A stretch of DNA of 64,000 nucleotides from Ascarosepion bandense (GCA_037127315.1 JBBBDQ010001939.1:1359001-1423000); one strand, 5' to 3'. Shown: positions 31,401-43,522, counted from the first letter of the stretch. Translations and numbers: made by a program. The notes: generated by a model not told the origin, from the sequence alone.

Positions 31401-33470
31401 TTATCAAATAATAAATCGTTTATATTGGACAATAGGCTCAGATTTTGAACATGTACGGGCGTAGTGGAGAACCAAAAGAAATATAGCATCTTAGTATTTT
31501 GACCAACCAGAGGACATCCCCAGAAATTCCAATTTGATCCTTTTCTGGATTCTCAAAACGTATAGGTTGTTTTTATTTTATTCTTTTAGAGAGTCCTGAG
31601 TCCTGGCTTGATGTCACATACGTATTTTTCTCACTATCCGACTCTTTCACCTTTTCCTCATGCAACGAAAGAAAGAATAAGAGTTGTCTGTGCAAACTCT
31701 CAACAAGGCAGACGACAGGATAATGTCTCACCTCAATCACTCTTTCTTTCTTTTAAACATTTCGTCCCCCTTACATCTAGTAAGCAGCAACAAAAAAGAG
31801 AGGAACAAGAAATCAATTCAAGATGCTTACTACTACTATCCGTGCAAACACAAACAAATAACAATAAGACATTCTGCAAAAACGATTTTTGCTGACTAAT
31901 AGGTCTTTTTTATTATAAAAGAGACATTTGTTTAAATACCTTTTAAACACACTGTACCCTTTAGCTACTCAGTACCTTTTGATCTATAAATTGTGGGGGA
32001 GTTCGGTTATGTTTGACGGCCAACTTCATTAACATAATCGGTGTCCCTACAAGCGTAATTCAAAACTGAAAAAAACAAAAAACAAAACAAAACAAAAACC
32101 AAAAAACGGATGATCAATAATTGTAATGATAAAATAATTAATTCGTTAGAGTACGAACATAAGTATTTCATTTTAAAAGGTCATATTGCCTCCTCAGCGT
32201 ATTGTTTTGTTGGAATAAAAAACTACTTTAAAATTTCCCGCAACCCGAATATGTCATATGGAATCACATGTAACAGTAAGCAAAAACAGCAATTACTATT
32301 AAAAAAAAAAAAAAGCCCCAGCAGATTCAACATACCTTCAAGTTTAAAGCATTACCAACTATTCCAGATTTTGAAGACAATATGCGAGTAATGTAGGAAG
32401 AATATTCAACGACGGTTATTTTTCTCGTGTTTCTTTTTTGGTTACGTCAAGTTCCGAAAATACAAACAAGAGAAGATAAATCGAAACAATACTCGCAGTT
32501 AACCGAGAGTTACTTTCTCCTGTAAAAAGCTATGACACGATAGTATATTGTTCAGATGACTTTTGACCAAACTGCGCAAGAAAGAAATAACAGAACCATT
32601 TACTTTCTATTAAAATATAATCAAAATAGCACAAAACAATAATAACCATTAAATAATGGTTCTGTGTAAGAAAAATTCAAAGAACGATGAATCAAAATAA
32701 TTATTTAAATTTTACTTTTTGAATTAATAGCCATATAGGATTTTTTTATAGAATTAATATGAGGTAAGTCCATTCATTTTCGATATCTACATATTTGGTT
32801 TAATTTTTAAACATAAAAAAAGTTTTCTTGAAACTTTTGTTTTAATTTTAACTGAAAACTAAATGACTAAATTTACTATTGCCAGTAAACAAAATAATAT
32901 GGTGTATTTCAGACAGATATTATATTGATTTTATTTTAAATCTTTCAATTTTTTGGTCATTTCTGGGTGATCGACACATTTGTAAACAAAAGTTAATTAT
33001 AGGTTTTAAGAAATATTGCAAAAATAATGTATACATGTAACACGTTATTTTTGGAAAGTTAGCAAATTTAATGTTAAATTAATCTGATTTACACAAGTAT
33101 TACTCATTTAAAGCATGAAATTTAGAATAAAGTATTTCTTACACACAGTGTTGATCTTTCTGACCTTTTCTCTATTTGACACATGAGAGATAAGTGTATG
33201 ACAACCGGAATTGATAAAATTGTCCAATTGTTTTTCTTCAGACTATAATTTCCTTAGTTTATATTATTTATTAAAGCAATTAAAAGCTTATCAGATTAAA
33301 AATATCATAATTTTATTGCATTTTTTATTTTACCGTTCGGGGCAAATTTTCAGAAAAAGGGTCAAATGGTTGAAAGAATTATAGATGATTTACATTTTTC
33401 ATTGAGACCTGTTTCAATGAGTTTAGCCGACAAAATTTAATTTCTTCAAATTTCAGGAATTATCAACAAA
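31401..33470 (+). repeat. Array segment: modules I(part)-J-K-L-A-B-D
   Basis: I enters at GTTTATATTGGACAATAGG (near 31420). J (31591) has a complete 95-codon open frame (31608-31895). K is 31920-32620, L 32640, A 32760 and B 32970. C is missing, and D runs from CAGACTATAATTTCC (33240) to about 33450. Homology then passes into Gypsy B. Confidence 0.75.
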
Positions 33471-33652
33471 AATCATTAATGTTTTCTTCATTCAGTTTAC
33501 AAATTGCAAATGGTTCTAAAATACCAACATATGGAGCAAACCTTAAACATAGGACTGGGGAGTTCTTTCCCGTGGATATTCACACGCGCTGAAATAAAAT
33601 GATCCATACTGGGGGCAGGTTTTTGTCACATTACAAACTGTCAGCAAATATG

Positions 33653-33681
33653 AACACACACACACACACACACACACACAC
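33653..33681. repeat. (CA)n microsatellite
   Basis: A pure CA tract inside the protease-RT linker of Gypsy B, where it would encode His-Thr repeats. Confidence 0.9.
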
Positions 33682-33849
33682 TGATAGATACTGACGCTAC
33701 ATTGTCTACCAAAGAAATCCATACATGCTTCAACTGGAATTTCATCAGCTTCATCGAATGACAATGACATTCACAACTTATTCAAAATATTCCTCCTTTA
33801 ACACAAAGAAAATATACATTATTCTGCTAAATTATATATAACAACTACT

Positions 33850-34620
33850 GGGCCACCAACATACTCTTCTCCATGCAGACTTCGTGCAGATAAAAGCAAT
33901 ATCGCACAAAACAAGTTCCAACATATGTTACAATTAGTTATTATTCGACTTTCAAGTAGCCCTTATTCAACTCCACTTCATATGGCCACAAAATCAAATA
34001 CGAGTGCATGGAGACATTGCAGTGATTTTCGTAAACCCTAAAACTATCCATGATAAATATCCTATCCCACGTATATATGATTTTACCATGGGATTTAATG
34101 GAAACATTTTTCTTTTCAAATCTAGATTTAGTTAAGGCATATTACCAAATTTCAGCTGCCGTAGAACATATATAAATCTGCAATGACAACTCCTTTCAGG
34201 TTGTACGAATTTACCAGAATGCCTTTCGCTTTACACAATACTGCACAAACATTTCAGAGGTTAATTGATGAAGTACTAAGAGGACTCAGTCTTACTTTCG
34301 CATATATCAATGATGTACTCATCGCAAACAAAAATATTCAGGAATATCAACAACATTTAAAACAATTTTTCCAAAGATTACAACATTTTGGTCTAAAAAT
34401 CAACGTCCATAAATGCGTTTTCTCAGTTCCAAAAATGATTTTTCTATGTCATCTACTCCACCAACATGGGATATTGCCAGTTCCAGAAAAAAGTCACAGC
34501 AATACAACAGATTCCAAAACCATAGTTACTTCGTCAACTAAGAAAATAAATCGGCATGATAAATTACTACCGAATATTAATTCCGGGTTGCATCGAAATT
34601 TTATCACCTCTCACTAATTA
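33850..34620 (+). pseudogene. pol: Gypsy B reverse transcriptase
   Basis: RT starts in RLSSSPYSTPLHMATKSNTS (R-x-S-x-S-P-W-A-S-P-L-H-M-V-x-K motif), then WRHCSDFRK, DKYPIPRIYDF and a shifted S-K-x-D-L motif. The longest frame, 34183-34617, reads TTPFRLYEFTRMPFALHNTA, then QTFQRLIDEVLRGLSLTFAY, INDVLIANKNIQEYQQHLKQ and FGLKINVHKCVFSVP. The catalytic YIDD box is Y-I-N-D, with the first Asp changed, so the enzyme would be dead. Frameshifts near 34050-34180 also break it. RT copies the element RNA into DNA in the particle. Confidence 0.8.
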
Positions 34621-35465
34621 CTGGAGAATCATTAAAAAAATATACAAAAATGAATATAGAAGGAACAGCATTGGACGCATTTAAAGAATAAAAAACAGCA
34701 TTAGCTAATTTTACGAAATTATTATACAGAGATAACACAGAAATCTCTTTAACATTAACTGAAGTCTCAGCAATTTCGACTGGAGCAGTTATACATCAAA
34801 AACAAAACGGAATTAATATACCCGTTTCATTTTCTCTGTCAGACTGAATAGCGCACAACAAAAAATATAGTACATTTTCCAGAGAAATACTTGCTATCTA
34901 TCTATCAAACATTTTCGTCACCTGCTCGGATCATAAGCCCCTTATACGTGATTTGTACACTAACTCAGATAAATACATACTAAGAGATATCTGACAATTG
35001 GATTATATTTCCCAATTTACATCGGATATCAGATGCGTAAAAGGCGATGAAAATATAGTTGCCGATACTTTATCACGATCTTCCTTGAACTTTATAGATT
35101 CAGAAAACCTGAATTAGGATAAAATAGCGGACGAACAGAAGGTAGATAGTGGAAAAAATAAGGAAGATACATAATCACAACTAAAGGAACACCCAGTACA
35201 ATTTACTACAAAACCAGTATACCGCGATATAAGTACAAGCCACTCCAGACCTTATATCATAAGATACAAATGCTATATCACCCAACAATTAACTGATCAT
35301 GTGTGAAATTTAATTTTGACAAAAAGGAAAAGGATTGACCCCATACTGAAAGAAAAAGACGAAGCAAATTTCGCGATCAGATGTTTACATGAGTAGTGAC
35401 CTCGCAAAGAACACGCATTCTACAATATACCACCGTCACTTCGAAAACAAGTTTTCAAACATTTT
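34621..35465 (+). pseudogene. pol: Gypsy B RNase H and integrase N-terminal region
   Basis: Several frames give LTEVSAISTGAVIHQKQNGI (degraded first RNase H strand), then YSTFSREILAIYLS (E of the T-F-S-x-E-L-L-A-I motif), SDHKPLIRDLYTNSDKYILR, YISQFTSDIRCVKGDENIVA and DTLSRSSLNF. The last two are the catalytic-Asp V-x-G-x-x-N-x-V-A-D-x-L-S-R end of Ty3/Gypsy RNase H. The pre-integrase region follows to about 35290, then a stretch containing GGATTGACCCCATACTGAAA that recurs at 46797. Truncated at 35465. Confidence 0.7.
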
Positions 35466-35664
35466 TGTTACATTAAGTAGTACTTGAAAGAATTGCGAGA
35501 ACAGGAGATTAAGAGTGAGAAAGCATACTGACGTGAGTCGAGATTTATTACAAACTGCGAACGAAGGACGGTACACGCTGGGAGTAAAACAATGAAGGCG
35601 GGAAAGGGGTTTGTGCAGTTCAAGCAGGAGTGGGTAGGGAGGTTACTAAGAGTGTAATGTAACA
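35466..35664 (-). repeat. 3' LTR of Gypsy C, 199 bp, complete
   Basis: The minus strand begins TGTTACATTACACTC and ends CTACTTAATGTAACA. The terminal inverted repeats TGTTACATT/AATGTAACA are perfect with TG..CA ends. A polyadenylation signal AATAAA lies at 35544-35549 (minus strand). It is directly preceded on the minus strand by the polypurine tract at 35665-35675. The outer edge cuts Gypsy B at 35465. Confidence 0.88.
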
Positions 35665-35675
35665 TCCTCCTTTTC
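35665..35675 (-). promoter_or_regulatory. Polypurine tract of Gypsy C
   Basis: The minus strand reads GAAAAGGAGGA immediately before the LTR start TGTTACATT, the expected plus-strand DNA primer position. Confidence 0.8.
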
Positions 35676-35929
35676 AGAGATGAGTGGTGTCCTACTCTAT
35701 GTAGTTACACTGTTTAGCTAAAACTACTATTAGTTTGCATAGTCCTTGAGATAAGCTGGCCGTCATACTCCACTGCCAGCGCGTGTGTGGGTCATGACAG
35801 GAAACTCGTGTTGGGTAGATTCCCAAGCATCAGTTGCTTGGTGTGGTGTACAAGTGCTGTGTGTCTTATTGGAGACAGTAGGGAGTGGTTGAATAATTGG
35901 TGTGCATTCCATCGTCATCTGTGTTTGTT

Positions 35930-36930
35930 CTAGCAGTACATTCGCGGTTTCTCCGAGGATCTTCGAAGATGACGCCTGTTGCGTCGATAGCTTCCGCTAG
36001 GTGCCTCGACCATATAGTAACGTTCATCTAGGCATTGGTCCACGATGCCCTTTTCCCATACTTGGTCACCTTTTTTTTTCTGACAACCTCACCTTCGGTC
36101 AACGCCGGTAAGTTGCGTGCGTGGTGATTGTTATACCCTGCCTGAATGCACTGCTTACGCTCAAGAAGTATTTTATCTTTAAAACCTTGGTTTGCGGACC
36201 TGGGTTTTAGTAGGTTGCTACTCATGGGCAGAAGTGAGAGTGTGCAGCAATTCGGTAGGCGCTGAGATAGACTGTTACGCGTATGTTGGGTAGGGGTATT
36301 CCTGAAGTCTAGTAGTGCCAGAAGCTGCTCTGTGGCAGTGTCTTTCTTCTCCTGCGTGAAACGTTTTGAACTTTTCACTGCGCATTCCGCTTTCCCGTTA
36401 GCATACTAACTTCCTGGGTTTGCCATAAAATGTTCAAAGTCCCATTTCTCCGAAAAGTGTCTAAGAGCAGATGAAGTGAACTGGGGTTCAGCATTTGAGA
36501 TCACTTGGCAAGGAATCCCATATCTCGCAAAGTATGCTTTCAATTTACTGATGATGATAGAGGTCATTGTGTTTTTAAGTCGATCTATTTCCCAAAAGTT
36601 TCAGCAATAATCGACAGTTATGAGGTATTCGATAGTCTCATTCTCAAACAAATCGATGCCAACTTTCTACCATTGTCCATCTGCCATATTGCTTTAGGGT
36701 CTCTTTCTTTTGTTCTGTCGTAAATTTGCAACAGGTTTCACTAGTGGAAATATATTCACGTATTTCTGATGACATGCCTGGCCAGAAAACACATTACCTT
36801 GCGCGCCACAGGCATTCATCTATGCGTATGTGCGATGAATGTATTGCGCGCTTGACGTCATTCTGCAGATTGAGTGGAATGAGTACTCGGTCACCCTTGA
36901 AGATAAGTCTATCCTGAACTGACATTTCAT
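35930..36930 (-). pseudogene. pol: Gypsy C integrase
   Basis: The minus strand gives a degraded zinc finger (HSSHIRIDECLWRARQ, H-x3-H part near 36830-36880), the core start KVGIDLFENETIEYLITVDY (first catalytic Asp as G-x-D-L-F), MGIPCQVISNAEPQFTSSAL (the D-N-G-P-Q-F motif here reads S-N-A-E-P-Q-F) and NGKAECAVKSSKRFTQEKKD (catalytic Glu in N-G-K-A-E). The frame of 36028-36378 continues LLALLDFRNTPTQHTRNSLS, then RNLPALTEGEVVRKK. Integrase inserts the element DNA. This copy is broken by stops and has lost the D-N of the core motif. Confidence 0.75.
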
Positions 36931-36979
36931 CACGGGTGTGAAAGTATGGATGTAGTACAGCGGCAAAGTCCGTTTTCTC

Positions 36980-38285
36980 GGTTGGCTAACTCTGTATTAT
37001 TGTCTTCCTGGGTTGGTCGCATACTTCACCTTTCCAGATCTGAGTCATTCTTTCATCCAGGAAGGAAGCTAACCATGTTGACAAGCTCGAATTCAATTTG
37101 ACGCTTCTTTTCGGTGGACATGTATGACCGCGACAGCATGTCAGCGATGTACACGTGTTTCTTTTTCTTTGAAGTACACAACATCGAACTTCTGAGCACG
37201 CAATATCATCACCTGTAGTCGTTTTGGCGGTTTTGCGAGAGATTGTTTCACAATAGCTTCCAGTGGTTTGTGGTCTGTATGTATCTATGTCCGTCTGCCA
37301 TAAGTGTATTAGTAGAATTTTTCCAGTGAGTACACGATCGCCAGCATTTCCTTTTCGATTGCAGAGAATCACTCCTCATTTTCAACCAGTGCTCTTCTTG
37401 CGTATGCTACTAGCTTGCCTTGTAGTAATGCTGCGCCAATTCCCTCTGAGCTGGCATTACAATGTATTGTAAGTGCCTCTTTCGGATCGTAGTAGGCAAG
37501 TACTGGTGCTTTGGTAACTATATATTTCATCTCTGCAAATGCGGTATCTTGCGCTTGGGACCACATCCATGGAACATCCTTGCGCATCAGTTGACGTATC
37601 GGCTCCATGACGGTCGACAATATTGGTAAGAACCTGGCAAGGTAGCTAACCGTTCCGCAAAGTCTCTGTATTTCTTCAATAGATGTGGGCCATTCTAGTT
37701 TCGCGATCGCGTCAATTTTAGATGGGTTTGGGAGTAGTCGATCACTGGTTATCAGGTGACCCATGAAGCTTATGACTGTCTTCTTTATTACTGCCTTTTC
37801 TCTGTTTAGCTTCATTCCTTTTTCTTGACACGGTTGTAGGAGTGACGTCAAGTTGCGTCATTGTCTGTTGTCATTCTAAGTCATCTCCTGATCCAAATAC
37901 TATGATGTCATTGGTTACGCATGTAACTACGTTTAGCCTGTCTAGGGATTAATGGTAAAGCTTTTAGAATATTTCAGAAGTTATACAATTCTGAAGAGGA
38001 GCCTCAGTCACTGGTATCAACCGAACCCTGTTTGGAAAGTTGTGAGCAGACTTGATATACCGTCTAGCACTACATGTCTGTACGATGATGCAACATCTAC
38101 TTTAGGGAAGTATTTTGCGTGTGTTAGTTTTGGCAGCACTTCATCTGTAGTGGGTAATTGGTATCGGTCGCGCTTCATTGCTTTGTTTAGCGGTCTCGTA
38201 TCGATGCAGATGCGGGAATCTCCTGACATCTTTATGGCCATAACCATTCTACTATTCAAGTCTGTTGATTCGTCGAAAGGAGTGT
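36980..38285 (-). pseudogene. pol: Gypsy C RT and RNase H
   Basis: The RT start (38017-38259) reads MNSRMVMAIKMSGDSRICID, TRPLNKAMKRDRYQLPTTDE and FPKVDVASSYRHVVLDGISS, with catalytic Asp in K-V-D-V; the family has K-V-D-L. The YVDD segment lies in a damaged gap. The frame of 37369-37851 has KGMKLNREKAVIKKTVISFM, GHLITSDRLLPNPSKIDAIA, YLARFLPILSTVMEPIRQLM and the RNase H start AYYDPKEALTIHCNASSEGI, in which the usual D of x-x-D-A-S is N. Farther left the rest of RNase H is readable only in pieces. Confidence 0.8.
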
Positions 38286-41200
38286 TTGTCTACAAGAAAA
38301 AGTGAGTTATGTAATATTACGTTTTCCATTGTAAACTCTCGAAACAATCCGGTTATACGCTAACTAAAATCAAAACAAGATACCTTACCAAAATTTCAAA
38401 CGTGTTAGATGGGAGTAAAAATATTTTGAAAATAATTAAAAAATAATTTGATCTTTTCTCTTAATAATAACATAAATATTTTGATAAAAAAAGTTAATCT
38501 GGCCAAAACATTCAAAAAATTATATCAGATTTTCATAAACAAGTTAATTCTTTTTCGATATTAGGTGTTGGGGTGGTATTGTCGGATTTCCTCATATTTT
38601 GATTGCTTAATAAATCCGACCTTACACACACCAATTCCTTCTCCGAAGCCAATAAAAAGAACACTTACATTTTTAGATTAGCCAATAATAAATCCTTTAT
38701 TGGAAAACTGGCTCACATTTTTATCATTTAAGGGTGTCGTGGAAAACCAAAATAAATACAGCATTTTAAAGACCTACCAGAGGACATCCCCAGAAATTCA
38801 AATTTGATCCTTTTCAAGGCTCTCAAAGCATATGGGTTGTTTTTGTTCTACCCTTCTAGGGAGTCACGAGTTCTGGCTTGTCACACACGTATTTTTATCT
38901 CCCATGCGACGAAAGACAGAATAAGAGTTGGCTGTGCTACCTTTCAAAAAAGAAAAAAGAAAAAAAGACAACAGTAAAAATTTCTTAACTCAATAACTCT
39001 TTCTTTTTCTTTAACATTTCTTCTTCCTTAAATCTAGTAAGCAGAAACAACAAAAAAAAAAAAAGAAGAAATCAACGTAAGATGCTTACTACTACTATCC
39101 GTGCAAACACAATCAAATAACAATAAAGCTTTCTTTAAAAACAATTTTTGCTGAATAATAAATCTTTTTTATTATAAAAGAATTTTTAAAAAAATTATTT
39201 TATGCCTTTTAGCCACTCTGTACCTTTTGATCTATAAATTGTGGGGAGTTCAGTTAGAAGGCCAATTTGATTAACATAATCGAGGTCCCTACAAGCTTAA
39301 TTCGAAATTAACTGAAAAAAAAAGAAAAGAAAGCAATAATTGTAATGAAAAATAATTAATTCGTTAGATTACGAACATAACATAAATATTGTATTTTAAA
39401 ATATCATTTTGGTTCCCTTTCGTATTGTTTTGTTGAGATGAGAAATTAGTTTAAAATTTCCCGCAACCAGTACATTATGAATGCACATGTAGTGATGCAT
39501 GATGTAAGTTCCCAAAGGTAGCAATTACGGCAATTTTTTCTGTTGAAAAAACAAAAACCTCAGCAGATTCAACACCTCTTTTACTTTAAATGCAAGTTTA
39601 AAACATTAACAACTATTACAGATTTTGAAGACAATACCTGAGTAATGTAAGAAGAATAGTCAACGAAGGTTATTTTTTACGTGTTTCTTTTAATTTGGTT
39701 ACGTCAAGTTCTGAAAATACAAAGAAAAGAAGATAAATCGAAACAATCCTCGCAGTTAACCATAAAAAAATCTGCGTAGTGGTTGGTTAAGCGATACGAT
39801 ACTATATTGTTCAAATGACACGTGACCAAATTTTACAAGATTATATTATGCAATATCGCTACCATTTACGCTTTATTAAAATAAAATTAAAAAAACATAA
39901 AACAATAATGGTACTGTTTAAGAAAAATTCAAAGGACGATAAATTTATATATTTTTATAATTTTACTTTTTGAATGAATGCCAATATCGGAATTTTTTAT
40001 AGAATTAATATTTTAATCGAGATCACTACAGTAAAGTAAGTACCTACACTCATTTGCGATAGCTAAGTTTCGAAGTAGATACCTTCACTCATTTTCGATA
40101 TGTAACTTATAAACTGAATATCTAAAATAAAAAAATGTTTTAATGAAACTTTTATTTTAGTTTTAACTGAAATCTAAATGATTAAATTGTCAGTAATCAA
40201 AATACTCTGGTGTATTTCAAACAGAAATTATATTGATTGGAATATAAAATTTTGAAACTTTTTTAATCTTTCAATTTTTCGGCCATTTTTTGGTTGATCG
40301 ACACATTTGTAAACAAAAGTTACTTACCGGATTTTAAAATCTTGCAAAAATAAAATATACATCGGATACATTCTTTTCGGAAAATTAGCAAATTTAGTGT
40401 TAAATTAATCTGATTTACACAAGTATTCTTTATTTATAGCAAGAACTTTACAGTAAAACTATTTCTTAATCACATAGTTAAATATTCTGACCTGCCCGCC
40501 GTAATTGAAATGAATTGAAAGCTCGCCATATACGAGATAAGATGAGTGTATGACGATCCCAAGTGGCATAATTGAACATATTTTTTCTTGTAAGGGGGAG
40601 GAATCTGAAACACATGAACTTTTGATGTACGCAGAAATTACGATACAAAAAAACTTGTAATACACGCAAACAAAAGTTAAAAATTATTTTTAAAATACGA
40701 AGGCACGACTTTCAATTTTAAATTAATAAATATAATCTTTACTTAATAACTTTATAAACTAACGACAACAAATCTTTGAAGTATTTAAAAATATTTCTGA
40801 ACTCTCATAAATTATTATAATTTAAAAAAATTAAAACAATTCTTTAAAATTTTCATTATTAAACGAAAAAAATTTTCTTCAGAATATAATTTCCTTAATA
40901 TATATTATTTTTTAAAGCAATTAAAAGTATATCAAATTAAATAATGTCATAGTTTTACTCTATTTTTAATTTTACTATTGGGAGCAGATTTTCGGAAACA
41001 AAAGCCAATTGTTTGAAAAAAAAATAGATGATTTACATTCTCCTATGAGTCCTGCGTTTAACTGATAAAACTAATTTTCCAAACAAAATTTAATTTCTTA
41101 AAATGTCATGAATTTATGTTAACGTGAGGTTAACAGATGTAAAAAATATATTTTACCAACATTTTTTAAAAATACTAATTTTAAGCATAATTTTATTCAT

Positions 41201-42410
41201 TTGTGAATAAGTCCTGAAAGTTTCATTAAAATCGGACAATTATTTGATTTTTGCAAGAATTTCCAAATTAATGAGTTTGTCACCGGAAAAAAAGTGAATT
41301 ATGTAATATTACGTTTTACATTGTAAACTCTCGTAACGATTTGGTTATCCGATAACTAAAATCAAAACAAGGTTTTTACAAAAATTTTGAACATGTTAGA
41401 AAAGATTTCAAAATTTAAAAAACAATTAACAAATACTTTGATCTTTTCTCTTAAACATTTTTATGGAAAAAGTTCGTCTTTATTAAATTTGGGGTCTTTC
41501 TTATTCATACTGTGCCTTTCTTTTCAGCGATTTAGAGAAGGTATCTAATTAAAATGAGTGCTTATAAAAAATAATTACAACGGAACATTCCTCTTCTTCT
41601 ACTTGTACATCAGAAATGTAATTAAGCAGGATTTAAAATGTACCGCATCAGAAATAGTCTTTGGTACTTAATCAACATTACCCGGGGAATTTTGCAAACA
41701 CACGAACTACTTTCAACCAAACACCACTTTTGTGCAGAACTGAAAATAAAAAAAAATAAAGAATTAGTTTCACACAAACAAGAGCACACACAACATATAT
41801 ATTTACATACTGAAAGATACATGTGGATGCGTTTCTTAAACATATTGAAGACCATTCAAAATATTACAAAAAAACGAAAAGTATTTTACAATAATCAAAA
41901 ATGTTAAAAACACAGTGAGTATCGACCGATTGAATCCAGCTTATACAGATAGTTCTCCTACTGCTAGAAAACACCGAAATATTCATTAGAAAAAACAACA
42001 AAATCTGGTCTGAAAATACACTGGCCAAAAAAAAAAAACATTAAAAAAATATATCAGCTTATATAATGCTTTTTCATTCTTAGGGGTGGGGGTGATATTT
42101 TCGGATTTCTTCATATTTGATTGCTTAATAAATCCGACTTTTCATACAACTATACTCTCTCCGGAGCAAATAAAAAAACACATTTTATTAGCCAATAAAT
42201 ATTTTGATATTTGGACAATAGGCTCACATTTTTACCATTTATGGGCGTAGTAGAGAACCAAAAGAATTACAGCATTTTATTTATCGACCAACCAGAGGAC
42301 ATCCCCAGAAATTTAAATTTGATCCTTTTCTGGGCTCTCAAAATATATAGGTTGTTTTTGTTTTACCCTTTTTAGGGAGTCACAAGTTCTGGCTTGACGT
42401 CACACAAGTA

Positions 42411-42458
<48 letters not shown>

Positions 42459-42730
42459 TTTTCCTAATGCAACGAAAGAAAGAATAAGAGTTGTCTGCGC
42501 TGTTTCTCAAAAAAAAGTCAGACGATAGAAAAATTTCTCAACTCAAACACTTTCTTTCTCTTTAACATTTCTTCTCCCTTACTTCTAGTAATCAGCAACA
42601 AAAAAGAGAGGAACAAGAAATCAATGTAAGATGCTTACTACTACTATCCGTGCAAACACAAACAAATAACAATAAGACTTGCTTCAAAAAAACTTTTGCT
42701 GAATAATAAATCTTTTTTAAAAGAAAAAGA
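38286..42730 (+). repeat. Array segment with one complete unit: E-F-I-J-K-L-A-B-C-D-E-F-G-H-I-J
   Basis: After the Gypsy junction E resumes at AAAAAGTGAGTTATGTAATA. F follows, G-H are missing, then I (38570) and J (38861). K is 39180-39870 and L about 39900. A-F then run uninterrupted (A 40080, B 40300, C 40720, D 40880, E 41130, F 41450), with G 41560, H 41870, I 42060 and J 42377. The J-to-J distance of 3516 bp is the best estimate of unit length. J here carries a (CT)n tract. Confidence 0.85.
42414..42455. repeat. (CT)n microsatellite in module J
   Basis: A pure CT tract replaces the CTCACTCTCCGACTCTTTC stretch of other J modules, so it probably grew from that short CT-rich seed. Confidence 0.9.
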
Positions 42731-43522
42731 GGCGGACCAGAAGGTGACTACCACCACCTTTAAATTTGTTGTTTTTCATCATTTTTTTTTTACTTTTTTC
42801 AGTGCAGTCTTATCGGTTATTACATAAAGTTTCCGATTATCAAAAAAAAAAAAAAAATTTTTTTATTTTTTTGATATTTAAACGATTTAGGGTGGGGAGC
42901 TCATTTTCTCATACAACATTATAGTAAATTGATCCTCCATTTTGGAACCACTCGCGTTGGGATCGCTTTGTTTTGGTTGTTTTGGGACGAGTTGTTGCTC
43001 TTGTTTTTGTCTTTTTCAAATTTTCTTTAGTTCTTATGATGGCATTTTTCTCGGAAACTCCAAGAATGGCAATATTCAAAAAATTCGCAAAGGATTCAGT
43101 AGTTGAATATGCGCAAGCAATAAACTTAATTGCACAGGATCGATTTACTATAAGGTTGTATGAAAAACTGAGCCCCCATCCCAAATTGTTTAAATGCTGA
43201 AATTTTTACAAATTTTTTGTCAATCGGAAAGTTTGGGGTTTAATCGATAAAATTTCACTGAAAAAGTAAAAAAATTGATAATCAACCAATTTACAGGTGG
43301 TGGTAATGTCATACCGGCGAGTGATTCCAAAATGGAAGATCGATTTACTATAACGTTGTATGAAAAACTGAGCCCCCCATTAAATTGTTGAAATATTGAA
43401 ATTCTTCCAAATTTTTTTGTCAATAGGAAAGTTTAGGGTGTAATCGATAAGATTGCACTGAAAAAAGTAAAAAAAGAAAAAGAACAAATTTAAAGGTGGT
43501 GGTAATCTCCTTCAGGTCCTCC
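42731..43522. mobile_element. Long-TIR MITE-like DNA element, 792 bp, right arm duplicated
   Basis: The left end GGCGGACCAGAAGG and the right end CCTTCAGGTCCTCC are inverted. Inverted homology continues for about 190-220 bp: TACCACCACCTTTAAATTTG, TTTTTTCAGTGCAGTCTTAT, TCTCATACAACATTATAGTA and TCCTCCATTTTGGAACCACT on the left, with their reverse complements on the right. The right arm occurs twice in tandem (about 43138-43317 and 43331-43522). The middle (about 42955-43130) encodes no transposase I recognise. It separates modules J and K, which are contiguous in every other unit, so it is a clean insertion. AAGA on both sides may be the target duplication. Confidence 0.8.

Larger units (their letters stand above)
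33480..35465 (+). mobile_element. Ty3/Gypsy retrotransposon remnant B (PR end, RT, RNase H, IN start), plus strand
   Basis: In order, across many shifts: ANGSKIPTYGANLKHRTGEF (protease C-terminal region), a linker readable as IDTDATLSTKEIHTCFNWNF with a (CA)n tract, RT from TYSSPCRLRADKSNIAQNKF to the 34183-34617 frame, RNase H, then the pre-integrase YRDISTSHSRPYIIRYKCY. It is cut at 35465 by the LTR of Gypsy C, inserted in the opposite orientation. No LTR of its own is visible. A scrap of the same family lies at 46764-46856. Confidence 0.75.
35665..38285 (-). mobile_element. Ty3/Gypsy retrotransposon remnant C copy 2 (RT-RNase H-IN-3' end)
   Basis: Right to left: RT from about 38285, RT thumb and RNase H (37851 to about 37100), integrase (about 36900-35930), the C-terminal tail with RYYMVEAPSGSYRRNRRHLR, polypurine tract and LTR. 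The order RT-RH-IN is classical Ty3/Gypsy, unlike Gypsy A. The 5' side is lost at 38285, where module E begins mid-sequence. That junction is shared with Gypsy C copy 1 at 18990. Confidence 0.8.

Noticed and set aside
36505..36917. Plus-strand frames over the integrase region
   Set aside because: Antisense of Gypsy C integrase, which is recognisable on the minus strand.
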